A DNA stretch of 64,000 nucleotides from Enoplosus armatus (Eukaryota > Chordata > Actinopteri > Centrarchiformes > Enoplosidae). The stretch is from the NCBI RefSeq assembly GCF_043641665.1, contig NC_092181.1, positions 1,904,421-1,968,420 of the forward strand, given 5' to 3'. Below are positions 37,201 through 48,914 of the stretch, one piece after another (within the stretch, counting starts at the first letter, position 1; every line of letters starts with the position of its first letter). The notes under the pieces were generated by a model. The model did not search any database. It worked only from the letters and a program-made list of their open reading frames with translations, and was not told where the DNA came from. Both the position numbers and the translations under genes were made by a program.

Positions 37201-40200
37201 GGGAAACTGCTAGTCTGGCTCTGTCCAAAGGTAACAAAATCCCCCTACCAGCCCCTTTTAAGCTCACTAATTAACACGTTATAGCTCGCTGAGCAGGGGA
37301 GGGACTCAAACGCAGGCGGAACAGGCAGACTGATGCAGTTCAATGACTTATTGTATTGATTATTGATGTTCACATCTTACACTCTGAAGGAATGTGAATA
37401 CGCATATTTTCCCAAGTGTTGAACTGTTCCTCTAAAGGGAAGATTGTGAGTATAATATGTGGAGATATGCTAACAGAGGTTGATTATGTATACTGCTGAA
37501 TTTACTGATGTCACATCATTTGCATCAGTCAGTAAATTAGGTGTAATGAAAACTGCAATGTGCATTTGCATGCCACCAGTTTCGTAGACAACCTTGCCAT
37601 CTGTTCTTAAACACAAGAGCTGAATAGCCCAGACTCACAGTGGCAGGATCAGGGCTGTAGTTGTGGAGAATGGCCTTAATTTCCAGCTGCTCTCCACGGA
37701 CAGCAGAGTGCGGCAGCCTGAGATCAATGAAGAAGTCCTTCCGGACAATGACCTCTAATGGATCGGCCACGCAGACACCTTAAAGACGAGAGGAAAAATA
37801 ATCATGAAATAAGACAAAAGCAAAAGAAAGAGGGGAAGAGGATGGTGGAGGGACAGGTGACATGGAGAAACATTATAATAAGTGTTTAAATCAGTATCTC
37901 CATTAACCGACTAAATCTCCAAAGAGCAGAATCCTCCTCCAAAACCTGACAAATTGGAGAGGGTTAAAATTCTTCGATATTTTACTCTCGCAGCCTACTG
38001 AAAGCTTTGAACGCTAAGTTTCACGGTGCCTGCCTGAGTAACCCCTGGCTGAGCTGCTGAAGACTGCTATGGACCACACAACCGTCCTACCCTTAACTCA
38101 ACAAGCCATAATCTTCTCTTGTCCTAGTAGACATGGTTAACATTGTCATAATCCAATATTTGACACTGAGTCATATTTGTTTTATCTCTATTGAAAAAAT
38201 CCATTTATGTGACAGATGTTGTTATAAGTCTTCTATAGGACTGAAAGATTCATCAAACAAACAAACAAACAAAGGTTTGAGTACTGATTTTGAGAATCAA
38301 ATATCAATGTAACAAACGAATATTGGAACATTATAGGCAGGCCTTGGTATGTTGACGTTATTTGACAGCAGACAGTTGAGACAGACAGGGAACGTGGTGA
38401 CAGAGAGGCGGATATACAACAAAGGACTGGGACAGAATCCAAACAGAAATGTTGCAGTTCTGCTTAAAGAAAGCCCTTTTAACCACAATTAATGTAAAGA
38501 AAAAGAAAGAAAGAGTTAAGTCGTGCAGAGAAACTGAATCCTCACCGTGAGTGCTTGACAGACTGATGCCAATGAACTGCCAGGTTGTGATCGAGTCTGG
38601 CAACGGAACATTTTTCACTAATGAAGTGGTGTCACTGAAACAAAGAGACGTGTTAACACTTTGAGAGGTAAAGGGTAGCTTTCAATCCCAGTACTGTTAT
38701 CAATGAAGTTATCAGTGTATATTTTCTGTGTATACGTTTCAGTTGACTCACCAGTTAGAGCATGTAGGCAGTTTGATATCAGACCACAGCCAACTTTCAG
38801 GGAACTTGGTGCGAGAAACAATTTCATTGCTGTCCATGTAACTGTCATCCTCTTCACCTAAAGTGTCATTAAAGAGGTTATTATCTTGATTGTTTTCTAA
38901 GCACCATGGATAGTAACCACCCAGGGCGTCCCCCATCCCCTTGATTGATCCAGAACATTAAGGAAACGACAGTAGGTAAAGAAATTGAGTTGAAAATATT
39001 GATTGATGACATTTGGAGGAGCTGATGGTAAGACAGCCAAAACAATTAACAACCATTTACTGTAAGTATTGTTTGAGCATGGAAGCAAGCTTAAACAGTC
39101 TGACCAGAACACAGTCTCATATAGAAATATATATGATATATGATATGATAAATAGATATGATATGAATATAGAAATATTCACATTTTAGGTTTGTACTAA
39201 AATGAAAATCACATGGCACGATTTCAATTCAATTCAGCATTAACCATTTACTGTCACCTGCTGCCACATAGCCTTACATAGACGCAGATATCTTAGAAAC
39301 ATTTTAGAGAGCCTGAACTGTCGTGCAGAAGTTCAGTGAATATGTGGTAATTGGGTAATCTGAGCTATGATTCTTACCCAAGCTGCTGGCTCGTTTCCTC
39401 CTGCTGGGGGCCGGACACTTCAAATCTGGAAATGCAAAGCAGACTAGCTCTTAAACAGAACCCAACAAGTATAAACCCAGTCTGCATGGTATCTGTGATG
39501 TGATACTGTTAACATAAGGGAGAGGTCATTTGACACAGTAGACACAGTAATGTTCCTGTGTTGGTACAAGGAGATTGGATTTACAATTGCAATTTGAAGA
39601 AGTTTAAGAACAGAATATTCCACAAATGCATTAGTAGAAAAAGACTTGAAGGAACAAAACAGCAGGAGCCATGTCAGCTCATTGTTGTGTTCTTTCCACG
39701 ACACTGGTCGTTCACGGTCCAAAGTGTTGTGTATAGAAGTGTTCAGAAGATGTATGAACGAATCTTTGACAATGAGTCTGAAAACTGAACTGACTGCACT
39801 GAATCACCATTGTCACTGAACAAATCAGTAGCTTTTAGCAGCGGAGCTCCTCACTGCTTACTGAGAAGATCGTCGTCACCTCAGCTGTGATACACTGTAC
39901 ATCACTTTCTCCTTAAAAGTGGTGAAAGTCCCAGAAACAATACTAGTGAACTGAGGGACGTCAGAATCAGCGCTAAACATTGCATCCGAATGAACAGTGA
40001 TGCGTTCACTTACTGATGCACATAATGAAGTAACTTTAAATGGTTATGCGACCACTGTAAAAGAAAAAGGGTAAAAAGGTGAACAAACTACATCGTCAGT
40101 GACTACAAGTCTTCGAACAATGAAAGGGTTTTAATCACCAAAGGGATTCGTTATTTCCACCTCTAGCTGAGTATGAGCCACACTAGTCTATACTTTTCCT

Positions 40201-43200
40201 TTCAAGACATAAAGAGGAGTATCTTTGGACACATTCGATTGTGTGTTTGCCACTTGCTTGTCCTTATATTGCTTAAAAGATAATGATGAGCAGTAAACTC
40301 AAAAATACCTGTCCAGAATGAGACTAGTACAAGGAGGAAAAGAGTCAGAGTGGAGAGTGAAGTAGAACCACCTAGTCTGTAGGGAGTCCCAGAAGCACTG
40401 GACTCGAACAACAGCCCAGCATCGTAGAACACACCCATACTGTCCTCCCCTCCACCTGGTGTGCAGCCTGTGTCGTACTTCTCTACGATGTCCCACACCT
40501 GAGCAGGGTGTCATACACACAGACACACAAACAGACAAGACTTAGTTATGCAAGTTAAATAACAAATCAGCAGAGGTGGAAGTTATGGATTACATTTACT
40601 CCCATTAATGTAAGTTTTTTGTTGTGTTTGTACTTCATCAAGTATTTGTAAGTATCAGTAATTGTGCTTTTACTCAAGTATTGTTATTACAAGTTTTGAC
40701 AGGCGCAATTGGAGTACGTTGCAGCCCGTTTTGCGACTGCCGTCTGAGGCGATCTATGGGACCAGTTCTGAAACTTTTTGTACCTATTAATCATTTACAC
40801 CCCAAAATATGTAAAAAGAAGAGCCCCGCTTCAAAAATACCAGAATCACCTTTAAATGAACCCTCTTTAAAAAACTTTTCAGAGTAAGTCAGGATAAAGA
40901 AATTGCCTTTTTCTGGGTGAGGCGGTGCTTGTTGTTCAGGACGTAGACGCCTTTGTCAGCTGCCACCAGTCCCACCGTGGCCCCTGGATCTCCTGTGACC
41001 TTCAGACCAAACATCCTGCGAGGCTCAAAGGATGAAGCGGGTCTGATTGATTCCAGCTTCAACTAAAAGAGGAGTGAAGAGCAGCTTTGTATTTGCTTAA
41101 GCGGTTACAAATTAATTATACAAATGTGTATATGAGCCTTCAACGTTATCAGTGTCTTGTTTATTCACTTCATTCGTTTAACTCTGCGACATTAGCGTTG
41201 TGTGTCTCACCGAGCCCATGCAGGAGTCCTTGACATCCACCCAAACAGAGTCTGATACTACTTCATTATCATTTGTATGGTAGTAGGCGATGATGCGGAA
41301 CGATGGCAGCATTTCTTTGGTAATGGGTTCTCTCAGGGAAATCAGTATTTGGCCTCTTGTCTTGTAATGGCCGTGTTTCACCAGCTGACCCCTGTTTAAG
41401 ATCTGGGGACACAGATTTACACACCAGTACTTATCAAATATGAGGGTAAATACGACACAGACTGCTGAATGCAGCATAAACACTCAAGCATGTGCACAAA
41501 CGTACACAAGTGGAAAACATCTCTCACCAGGTATGTGATGTCATTTTGTGTATTTTCCTGCCTGTTGCGTATGAGGTTGATTTTCAGGTTTTCTCCTAAT
41601 GTTACTTCTGCTGTATCCACACCTGTAATAACAACATTCCACAATTAGTGTGAGACATTTAGGGGGGTCCTATACATGGACGTTAGGCACCCCTGCCACC
41701 ACATAATGTTATTTCAGGAAGTTCCTCACCTATGTGGATGTAATTGTTGCTTTTAGTGATATATGGCAGAGCTGTCATTCTTGCTGATGCTTGTCTTTCA
41801 CTTGAAATACGAGGATCACTGGTCTTTGCCTACAATTAAATGCACACAGTTAAGCATACACAGCCAGGTCAAGCCTAGCCTATACGAGTTTTGTTTCTTA
41901 TCTTTATTCAAGAGCATGGTCTTTCAATTTGAGAGCACGACTTATTGATTTCATGTTTGTGTGAAAAAGACGTGAAGAAAGTAAGGGAAGTACATATAAT
42001 AAAGCTGTGGAGGGCAGGAGTGGAGGAACCTGGTTAAAGAGTAACTGCCTGTGAGGGATGCACGAAGACATAGGCCACTAACAGGCGGACCGCGGTCCGA
42101 CTCCGGACCCAGACCCCGTCCTATACGGACCCGGTCCGATAATCAATAAATTATTAAGGGATTTAAAATTTTGAAGGGCCGCTTCTATTTTAACCGGTGC
42201 AGCTTTTCTAGTCTTTACGGCACTAGTTTAGCGGATCAGGAAACTCACAGACCGATTGCATATGAGTTAAACCAGCCCACATGATGCTACTCAGCCAATC
42301 AAATCTGTGAATTCCAGGCAATAAATATTGCGACTCTGAATACAGACAGACGAGAGAGGTGAGAGGAGAGTGACAGATGATAAGACGAGTGAACACTACA
42401 ATTCAATTCTCACTGAACGACAGAAAGTGTGATATAAGAGAGAAAGAAAGAGAAACCGTAAAACTGTTCAATTGTTAAGATTTGTTGAGATTTATTTATT
42501 GTGAAATTGGTTGAGACTGAAGTTAAGATGTGAAACAGTTAACAAAGAAAAAGAGAAACTCAAGCTGCTGCTACACTTTATTTTTCTAAAATTAAGCACT
42601 TTATTTTAAGATGCACAATTTTTCAAAAGCTATTTTATTAATTTTCTCTATTTTATTTTTAAATGCAGCCCTTCTTTTACTTAATGACATTATACAGATC
42701 TACAGTATTATATATCTGTATAGTTCAATGTTAAGTGACAATAAATATTGTCAAAATGTTTTTGAATGGTACTTTCTTTATTTGATTTGACAGTTGATCA
42801 CATGCAGACGTTGCTAAACTACTAGGCTGCTTCAATATATATCACACTAAATCACAACGCAAGTTAGACATTATGATGTTCCGGACCTTTGCTTGAGGAC
42901 ATTTTCTCTAACTGGACCTCTACGGATTTCAGTTGAATACCCCTGCACTAAGAAGTAAAGCGAACACGCCCACAACAAGGAAGGGATAGTTTCATTAGTT
43001 AACACTACATCTGGCATCCAACTGATTTGGGATTTTTGACAGGGTTGTCGCACAAAGCAGAGCAGAAATCTGAGAACAGACGTTTCACAAGCGCACAGAA
43101 GCAGCCTAAATATATCCGAGTGCAAGTATGCATGGGTATCTTTAAGATTTTAGCGATACCGCTACTCTTATCGATACTGCCTGGATGTGATGCACTTTCA

Positions 43201-46200
43201 CTAGAAGTTTCCGAAGATTGTTCGTCTTTCCAGCCTCACATGCTAAGGACTTGTTGCACTTGTGGCAACGAGCACTATCAGCATCAACTCGTGTAACCAG
43301 ACCTTTGAGTGTTTAGTTCTCCGATATTGTAGCTAAGTAAATAGGAAATATTTAAGTTATGAAATCAATAAGTCATGTTCTCCAATTAAAAGACCATTGG
43401 AAAAGAACCCATAAGTCTGGCTTTATATTTCAAAATGTGATGACCTACAAAAGGAAATTTGCAAACAGAATAAAATAAGTAAATTAAATAACAAACAAAC
43501 ATGAAGTGAAATAGGCCAACATCAGTTGATGAGAAAAGAAGACAATAACTTGACATCAGCTGTACCCTATTCCTTTTATGTTTTTGTTTTTGCATAAGCT
43601 TTCATCTGCCAAAAATTGCTGTAATGCAAATTGAAAGGGTGAAAGATTTCAGAGACTTACGATGACCGTCAGATAGCTAGTTCTTGCTTCTGTATTGACG
43701 GTAAGCCTTGCAATGCCGTTGGCTGCGGTCGAGCCCTGCACCTGGCCTGGATCGACCACCACTACAACACCTGGTGCCGGAGTGTCGTCAGGGTTCACAA
43801 CTTCAACCTGCCATCAGAGACACAAACAGCTGAACTATCAGAGAACATCTGTGTTTTTAAAAACATGTTTAAGAGCAGTCTTATTTTTTTAAAAGAAATT
43901 TAACCTTAATGTCGTTTCACCTAAATGTAAATAAGTATTTTACCGTCATTTCAAAGGACATTCCTGGTTTGAAGTATTTGGGCGTTTTCTTGAAGTGGAT
44001 GATGTAAGGTGATGTGACAATCTGGATACCTCCCAACTCTGCCTCCACCATTTCACCACCTGTTCGTGATACGTGCACATCCTAAAACTCTTTTATATTC
44101 ATTTTAAAGTAAAGCCCTTGAATCACCACATCAGGTGCAATAAAACTTAACTGGACTTTGTCTTCAGTCTTAAGTCACATAACAAACAAAGTCCACGATG
44201 GTGATGGTAACACTCGTAATACTGGTTGTTATTTTGAGACAGCTGAATCTGTATGATTCACACACGATGAAACACACTTAACACACACAAACACATACAT
44301 ACTGTACACACAGTCTCTCTTTCTTACCGCTCTCCGTCAGCACACTGACAGCTACAAATATGGAAAACCCCACCAGGTCGTGGATGTTTGGGAAGGTCTG
44401 TGTGATGTGCTCTCTCCTCAGTGTGGCCACGCCATTACCACTCTCGATCTAATGTGACATTGTACAAAAATGCATCTTGAAATACAGCCAGTGAAAAGTA
44501 GGTGGGTCATTTTTCTGAATGTGTAGATTCTTATTTCAGCCTGGAATAAATCTAACTATCATTAATGTATTTGTAGATGTGAATCTAACAATTAGGCTGA
44601 AATGCTGTGACTGCAGACATGTGGAAAACAGTAAAATCACAGACATTCTTCTCTTTCAGATTTCTTTGCACTGATGAGGCCAAACTGTAGAACAAGTCTG
44701 AAGTTTGTTTTAGTTTTTGTTTTAGTTTCTTTTTGCGAGAGAAAGAAACACGAAAGATAAAACTCAGACACATACAATACAGACTGACCAATCAGCTGGC
44801 AGACTGACAGACAGATGCATCAAAAGTGTAAGTATGAACTAACCGGGACTCTCTGAAGAGAGCTGGGAAAGCTCTTCTTTTGACCCCCATACATGACCCC
44901 AAATACCACGTAGGCCGTCCCAGCCACCTCTTCACCAAACAGATACCTAAAACCACAAGAGAAGGACATGTTTAAGCCCACAATGAAGTAGGGGTCAAAA
45001 TGTCACAACAACAACAACAACAACAACAAATGACCAGCAGATGAAAATACCCTTTATTTTCTCCTCCAATGAATCTACCAATCAGACCTGGTCTCTAAAG
45101 CCACAAAACAAAAACCTTCACGTACGTAGCTTTGATGTTGACGGTGAGCTCTTGACTGTCCACATAGAAGAAGGGGCTCTCAGGCGTCAGTTTAACCTCA
45201 AAACTGGGCAGCACTGAAACATTAAATTGTGTCCAATCAGGTAACAAGTAAGTGAATGTTGTAGGTCTGTATAGGTTTTAAATAAAAGTGCAGGTAATGA
45301 GGGACTTACCATATTCTTTGACCTCGAACTCTGCAGAAAAGCTCTGCTGTGGGTTGCTGTGGAACTTCGCCACCACCTTCCACAGTCCGACACTACACAC
45401 AGACACACACAAGAACACGTATTTCAACAGGAAAACAAAAAATGTAAATATTCACAACATTTAGCGACTGAAGGTGACTCAGGAATCAGACCTCAGACTG
45501 CATCAAGTTCTATACATCTTACACAAATTAAGATATCACACAAATAGGCTCTTGACGTTTATACTACAGAGAGCAGTAACTGCAGAAACAATAAAGTTTA
45601 GAAGAGACCTTGGGAGACCCTACCAGGAGCAATTGCTCCCGACAACACAGCACCCAGGGTCACAGGGCCGCAAGCCCCTCCACCACGTTAAGGTAGCGAT
45701 TCATGGAGAGGTTGCCAGTTGTGCTTAACTAATATTTATTCATTAATTCATCAGTTGGCCTATATTGGCGCAAGTGAAAAATCTGTGTGATGTGTGTACT
45801 GATGATTCAGCGTCTCCACACTTTATACACTGTATGACTTAGTGTGGAGAAGCTTGGCCAGAGGGCTAAAAATAGGAGGCAGACACAAGGAGAGTGGTCC
45901 AATTCCAACAAACGGTGGTTTATTTACAAAAATAAAAAGTGGCACGTGCTACACGTGTAACCAAAAAAAAGTATTTACAAAACAAAACAGTTAACTTTGA
46001 TGAACTGAACAAAACTAAACCCATAATAGCTTAACTTAACATCACGTGCACACAGCTACACACTGACGCTCCGCCTTCAACAGCCAAAAGCAACTGCTTA
46101 TATAGGCCCTGCCATCAGCAGGAGTCAATCTCGGCCGTACCAACCCTGCAGGTAAACAAGTTCTTCACTGGAAAGTGTAAGTGATAAAATTACTACTTTC

Positions 46201-48914
46201 AATAACATTTTACACATCTACATAGTTTACCATATAACTTATATTGTAACTATAAACACATATTACAATCAACACACTAACTATTTTACCCCCCCTGATA
46301 CTTGGTCTACTCCTGTGACATCAGTGATGATGTCACCCAGAGCACGAATAGAGGAAGTGGTTGGTCGGCTGTTGGGCCGACTGTGGCCGGATGAAATAAC
46401 TTACATATTGCCCAGCCCAGTGTATTAGTACCGGTTTGCTTTCTACTAGCCAAGAAAGATGCAAGGCAGGGGTGGACAACTCGCTAACTTAACCGGAGCC
46501 ATGGTAATGTGAAGTTTAGCTGATGAAGTAACTTGCAAACGGTAAGCTAGTTTGTATCACGGAGCCAATGGTCCAGATAAAATATAGGAACATTACAGAT
46601 AGTAACGTTATTGTAAATCAGTGTGGTGTATGTCACTTCAACAGGATGACGGCTGCCATTCACTTAATGTCATTAATAACAACGACTTTCTGAAAACTCC
46701 ATGTAGAACCTTAAATTAGTAATGTTCTGAATTTCATTCACCTGTTATCTATGGACAAATGTCAATTCACGACTAAGATACTCACCTGGCAATTTCAGGA
46801 AGTTTGTAATCTCCAGAGTGGATCCCTGATTTCAGAGAGACTTGATAAAGTTGAAAAATGATGCCTTCAGGGGTCTAAAAATAAACAATATTGACAGTGA
46901 GCCATGCAAGTTCACCAATAAATTCATTAAATCCATGCCATATTTTGCGGCAAGTCTTTTTTCTACAGTCCATCAGCCTGGTCAACATCTAGACACTTTT
47001 TTCAGCCATTTCTAAAATTTCTGTCTGCATTCAACTCAACCACTAGGAGGAGGCATGTATTTATTTTACAGTAAGTGGTTGGACAGTTGTCATTAGAGCG
47101 AGACAGGAAACTTAACAGTGACACAAGGTTCAATGCATGTGTTTCTGTTATTTTAGTAATTTGTTGGGAAATTATCTACCGGTTAGCATTTGTGATATCA
47201 TCTCATCAAGAGGCTTCGTGCTTCCAGTCAAAGCTGATGATATGATATTACATTACAAGTGTGTGCTTGTCAAAGATAAAATACAATACCACAATCTCAG
47301 TGGTAATAAGACCATCAGTTTGGGTTTCATCATCCTTCTCTACGGGCTCCATACGGGGCGTCACTGCAAACATCCTGTAATAAACTGACAGAGAGAGAGA
47401 AAGAGGTTAATTTTGCAGCTGAAGGTTGAAGGAAGGTGCATCTGTTTTGAGTCAAAAGATGCGATCATTTGACCGTAATTTACATTTCAGTTAGTCATTT
47501 AAAAAAAGTCAAACTGATAGAAATGAATACGTAGTGTGATATATTGTGTACAGTAACATCTTACCTTTCTTATCGAGACATTCTCACAGAAGTAAGTGTG
47601 TTTTTCAGCACTGATGTAGTGTTGAACTCACCTCTGCTGTTGGGGGTGTAGAGGGTCTTGTCAGTCTGGATGAAGATGTACCCGGACTGGAAGGACACTA
47701 AGACGACTTTCTCCAGCAGTCGGTCAGGGAACTGAGCTTGCAGGTACACATACTGCTTCATGTTGGGATCCTTACTGAAGTCACCAGTAGGGATCTGAAA
47801 CCAGTATGTGGAGACACAAGCAGTGTGTGAGGAGCAGGACGGGGTATGTCAGTATGTGCAGTTATACATGCTACATTTCTTGATTGGAGTCATAATAGAA
47901 AACAATTTCTTTGGACTCTGTGATAAATTCAGGCTTTAAAATACTGATATCACTCGTGTATTTTGGCAACAGTAACGTGTGTTTCAGCATTTCCACATTA
48001 CCTTAATTTGTGCGAGCTCCTGGAAGTTTTTTGCACTGGTGAGGGTCACAGATGTGGATGCCAGCAGATTAGTTTTGGTTGGATGGTTCATCACTCTGAC
48101 TTCGACCCTAATGTCTCCTCCTGTGCAGTCTTGACACTCCACAAAGATGTTTTCTGCTGTTCCTACCCGCAACAAGTTGGGGGCAGACATCACCTTCCTG
48201 CAGAGCAGCAGTGAGAGAGAAAGAGGGTGAAGTCACTGGACAGAAAGGAGCACATGCTTTTTAGGATGTACTGAAAAACATTATTACGTTATATACCTTA
48301 TTTTTAATTCAATGTATTTTAGGCACTATAAACCACCAAATTACCAAATAAAAACCCAACATAGTTGCTCAGATGAGGACCATGAGATCCAACGTGGACA
48401 CATAATGAGTGATCTATTGATGATCTTGACTAAGATCCAGCACTGGATCAATGCAACATTTCATCATGGCTCTGGACTCTGATGTGTCTGGAGTAATGCA
48501 TCACTGTGCAAACTGCACATAATTTAGGTCAGTTTACTGGCATCATGTGAAAGACCACATTACCCTGACTTATGTGACACAAACTGCAAACTGGACTACA
48601 GCTCCTCATTATGTAAGACACAGGTGAAATGGGACTGAGTTAAACCGATATTTGTATCCACACACTTTTTTTAATTGAATATAAATGCAGGAAACCCCTG
48701 ATATTGTTGTTGCTCCCATTCCAGTTTAGCCAATAACAATCTGAATATCAGGAAGCTGAACAAACACTATATATTATCTCTGTTTTCCCTGAATTAATTC
48801 AAGCTCAGGGGGAATGTGTAAAGGCTGGTCTACTTACAATGGAGCTCCATCAGCCAGAGAAGTGAGAGAGGCAAAGGCCAGAGAGGCCACCAGCCACAGC
48901 AGAGTCCTACTCAT
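24552..48914 (-). CDS. c3: Complement C3 paralogue B, complete, lacking C3a core and thioester
   Basis: This is a second full C3-family gene, with 42 coding exons, 4743 coding bases, 1580 residues and stop TAG at 24552-24554. The exon order, phases and nearly all lengths match copy A, but the ANATO exon (A exon 18) is missing. Three features of catalytic C3 are gone: the thioester motif reads GSGEDN (34924-34941; Ser925, Asp928); the catalytic His position is Ser1041 (34353-34355); and no C3a core exists. The furin site RRKR (residues 658-661) stays and is followed by ASSLG and then the alpha-prime segment EEDDSY. The signal peptide, interchain cysteines, MG domains and C345C domain are intact and there is no stop or frameshift. 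I infer a secreted two-chain protein shaped like C3b that cannot bond covalently. A young pseudogene is possible but not suggested by the reading frames. Confidence 0.92.
25045..25740. mobile_element. Harbinger-like non-autonomous DNA transposon in C3-B intron 42
   Basis: The ends are inverted repeats (gggtctcatttataa at 25045, ttataaatgagaccc ending 25740). They are flanked by the 3-base direct repeat cag (25042-25044 and 25741-25743), as in PIF/Harbinger insertions. Internal frames are broken and no intact transposase is present. Confidence 0.6.
30657..35018 (-). CDS. c3: C3-B exons 25-32: thioester-less TED (GSGEDN, catalytic His to Ser)
   Basis: Exons: 25 34812-35018; 26 34606-34681; 27 34341-34500; 28 34058-34153; 29 32622-32772; 30 32307-32392; 31 30948-31025; 32 30657-30812 (residues 898-1234). 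The motif codons are GGC TCT GGA GAG GAC AAC: Ser925 replaces the thioester Cys and Asp928 the Gln. In exon 27 the segment VFSRQMI aligns with VSHGAMI of copy A, placing Ser1041 where C3 has its catalytic His. The fold-defining parts are kept ([40 protein letters not shown]). A CA/TG repeat of about 110 bases (34156-34265) abuts the exon 28 acceptor. Confidence 0.92.
31690..32060. repeat. Dispersed repeat rich in gttagcatgct, copy in C3-B intron 30
   Basis: This stretch (cccctgac, atcatcaggtcgaaat, gcaaattagcaaacgatagcatg, cctgctaaacatcaacatgttagcat) recurs in dennd1c intron 3 at about 53280-53745 and in C3-A intron 5 at about 19625-19790, always in plus orientation. It is a common teleost interspersed repeat, probably a LINE 3' region. 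Confidence 0.55.
32402..32427. repeat. CA/TG microsatellite near C3-B exon 30 acceptor
   Basis: The CA run begins about ten bases from the exon 30 acceptor. It is absent from the same place in copy A. Confidence 0.8.
32773..34057. other. C3-B intron 28, nothing recognised
   Basis: About 1.3 kb with no exon or classified element. It is about four times as long as the equivalent intron of copy A (5219-5544), so it probably contains an old insertion. Confidence 0.45.
34156..34265. repeat. Long CA/TG microsatellite abutting C3-B exon 28
   Basis: About 110 bases of CA with three CG interruptions start next to the exon 28 acceptor. A shorter version is at the same place in copy A (5642-5660), so the repeat was present before duplication or has been copied. 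Confidence 0.9.
35790..38857 (-). CDS. c3: C3-B exons 19-24: alpha-prime N-terminus, MG6 alpha part, MG7, CUBg
   Basis: Exon numbers follow copy A. Exons: 19 38752-38857; 20 38546-38634; 21 37639-37778; 22 36252-36464; 23 35979-36036; 24 35790-35879 (residues 666-897). Exon 19 gives [19 protein letters not shown], identical to copy A although no convertase site precedes it. Exon 21 keeps the interchain Cys ([19 protein letters not shown]). Exons 19 and 23 are shorter than in A by 12 and 6 bases, both multiples of three, as expected under selection for an open frame. Confidence 0.88.
36465..38545. other. C3-B introns 20 and 21, nothing recognised
   Basis: Apart from exon 21 (37639-37778) this stretch holds only unclassified intron DNA. 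The introns are several times longer than those of copy A (8662-8995 and 9136-9269). Confidence 0.45.
38945..39296 (-). other. C3-B: region where the C3a (ANATO) exon should be, replaced by unrelated DNA
   Basis: In copy A the interval between exons 19 and 17 holds exon 18. Alignment from the exon 19 side runs through the intron to about 38944 (A about 9675) and resumes at about 39297 (A about 10170). Between these points B has 352 bases with no similarity to A's 494 bases and no six-cysteine reading frame. Part of it is an AT-rich run of atatgatat-type repeats (39119-39175). Exons 17 and 19 both border the gap in phase 1, so joining them keeps the frame (G plus GT gives GGT, Gly). The loss is seen directly in this sequence; a misassembly cannot be excluded. 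Confidence 0.85.
39378..41829 (-). CDS. c3: C3-B exons 12-17: MG5, MG6 beta part, linker and furin site
   Basis: Exons: 12 41730-41829; 13 41528-41622; 14 41211-41402; 15 40907-41062; 16 40372-40498; 17 39378-39425 (to residue 665). [11 protein letters not shown] in exon 14 keeps the interchain Cys, and the linker cysteines are present ([18 protein letters not shown]). The furin motif RRKR lies at 39391-39402 and is a better match to R-X-K/R-R than the RSKR of copy A. Exon 17 is 21 bases shorter than in A: after RRKR only ASSLG remains before the junction. Intron 15 has the same GC donor as copy A. Confidence 0.88.
42060..42950. mobile_element. Probable hAT fragment in C3-B intron 11
   Basis: Read in reverse, the right end (about 42860-42950) is caggggtattcaactgaaat, a common hAT terminus in fish. 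The left end near 42080 has a GC-rich ggaccgcggtccgactccgg. No transposase frame is recognised between them and the boundaries are approximate. Confidence 0.4.
43661..48914 (-). CDS. c3: C3-B exons 1-11: signal peptide and MG1-MG4
   Basis: Exons: 1 48838-48914; 2 48002-48197; 3 47632-47794; 4 47290-47384; 5 46786-46874; 6 45310-45392; 7 45126-45213; 8 44844-44946; 9 44328-44448; 10 43944-44059; 11 43661-43807 (residues 1-426). The protein starts [17 protein letters not shown], a clear signal peptide, with cleavage expected near the ADG motif. Exon 3 is nearly base-for-base the same as exon 3 of copy A, whereas exons 2 and 4 differ clearly. Intron 5 (45393-46785) holds repeat DNA described separately. 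All splice sites are GT/AG. Confidence 0.9.
45840..46540. repeat. Repeat DNA in C3-B intron 5
   Basis: About 46370-46520 is similar in reverse orientation to about 23755-23900 in the A-B intergenic region (shared landmarks: ccttgcatcttgg, gttaagttagcgagttgtccacc, gccacagtcagccc). No coding sequence is seen and the element class is unknown. A separate fragment at 45605-45725 (cccctccaccacgttaaggt) looks like another dispersed repeat. Confidence 0.5.

Noticed and set aside
38897..39112. An open frame with several cysteines in the gap where the C3-B C3a exon should be
   Set aside because: Its cysteines do not follow the CC-C-C-CC ANATO spacing, it lacks usable splice sites in the right phase and it shows no similarity to exon 18 of copy A.
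24552..48914. C3-B as C4, C5 or alpha-2-macroglobulin
   Set aside because: The exon order, the furin-site context, the alpha-prime segment and the C345C end all match C3 and align exon by exon with copy A; only the functional motifs are lost.
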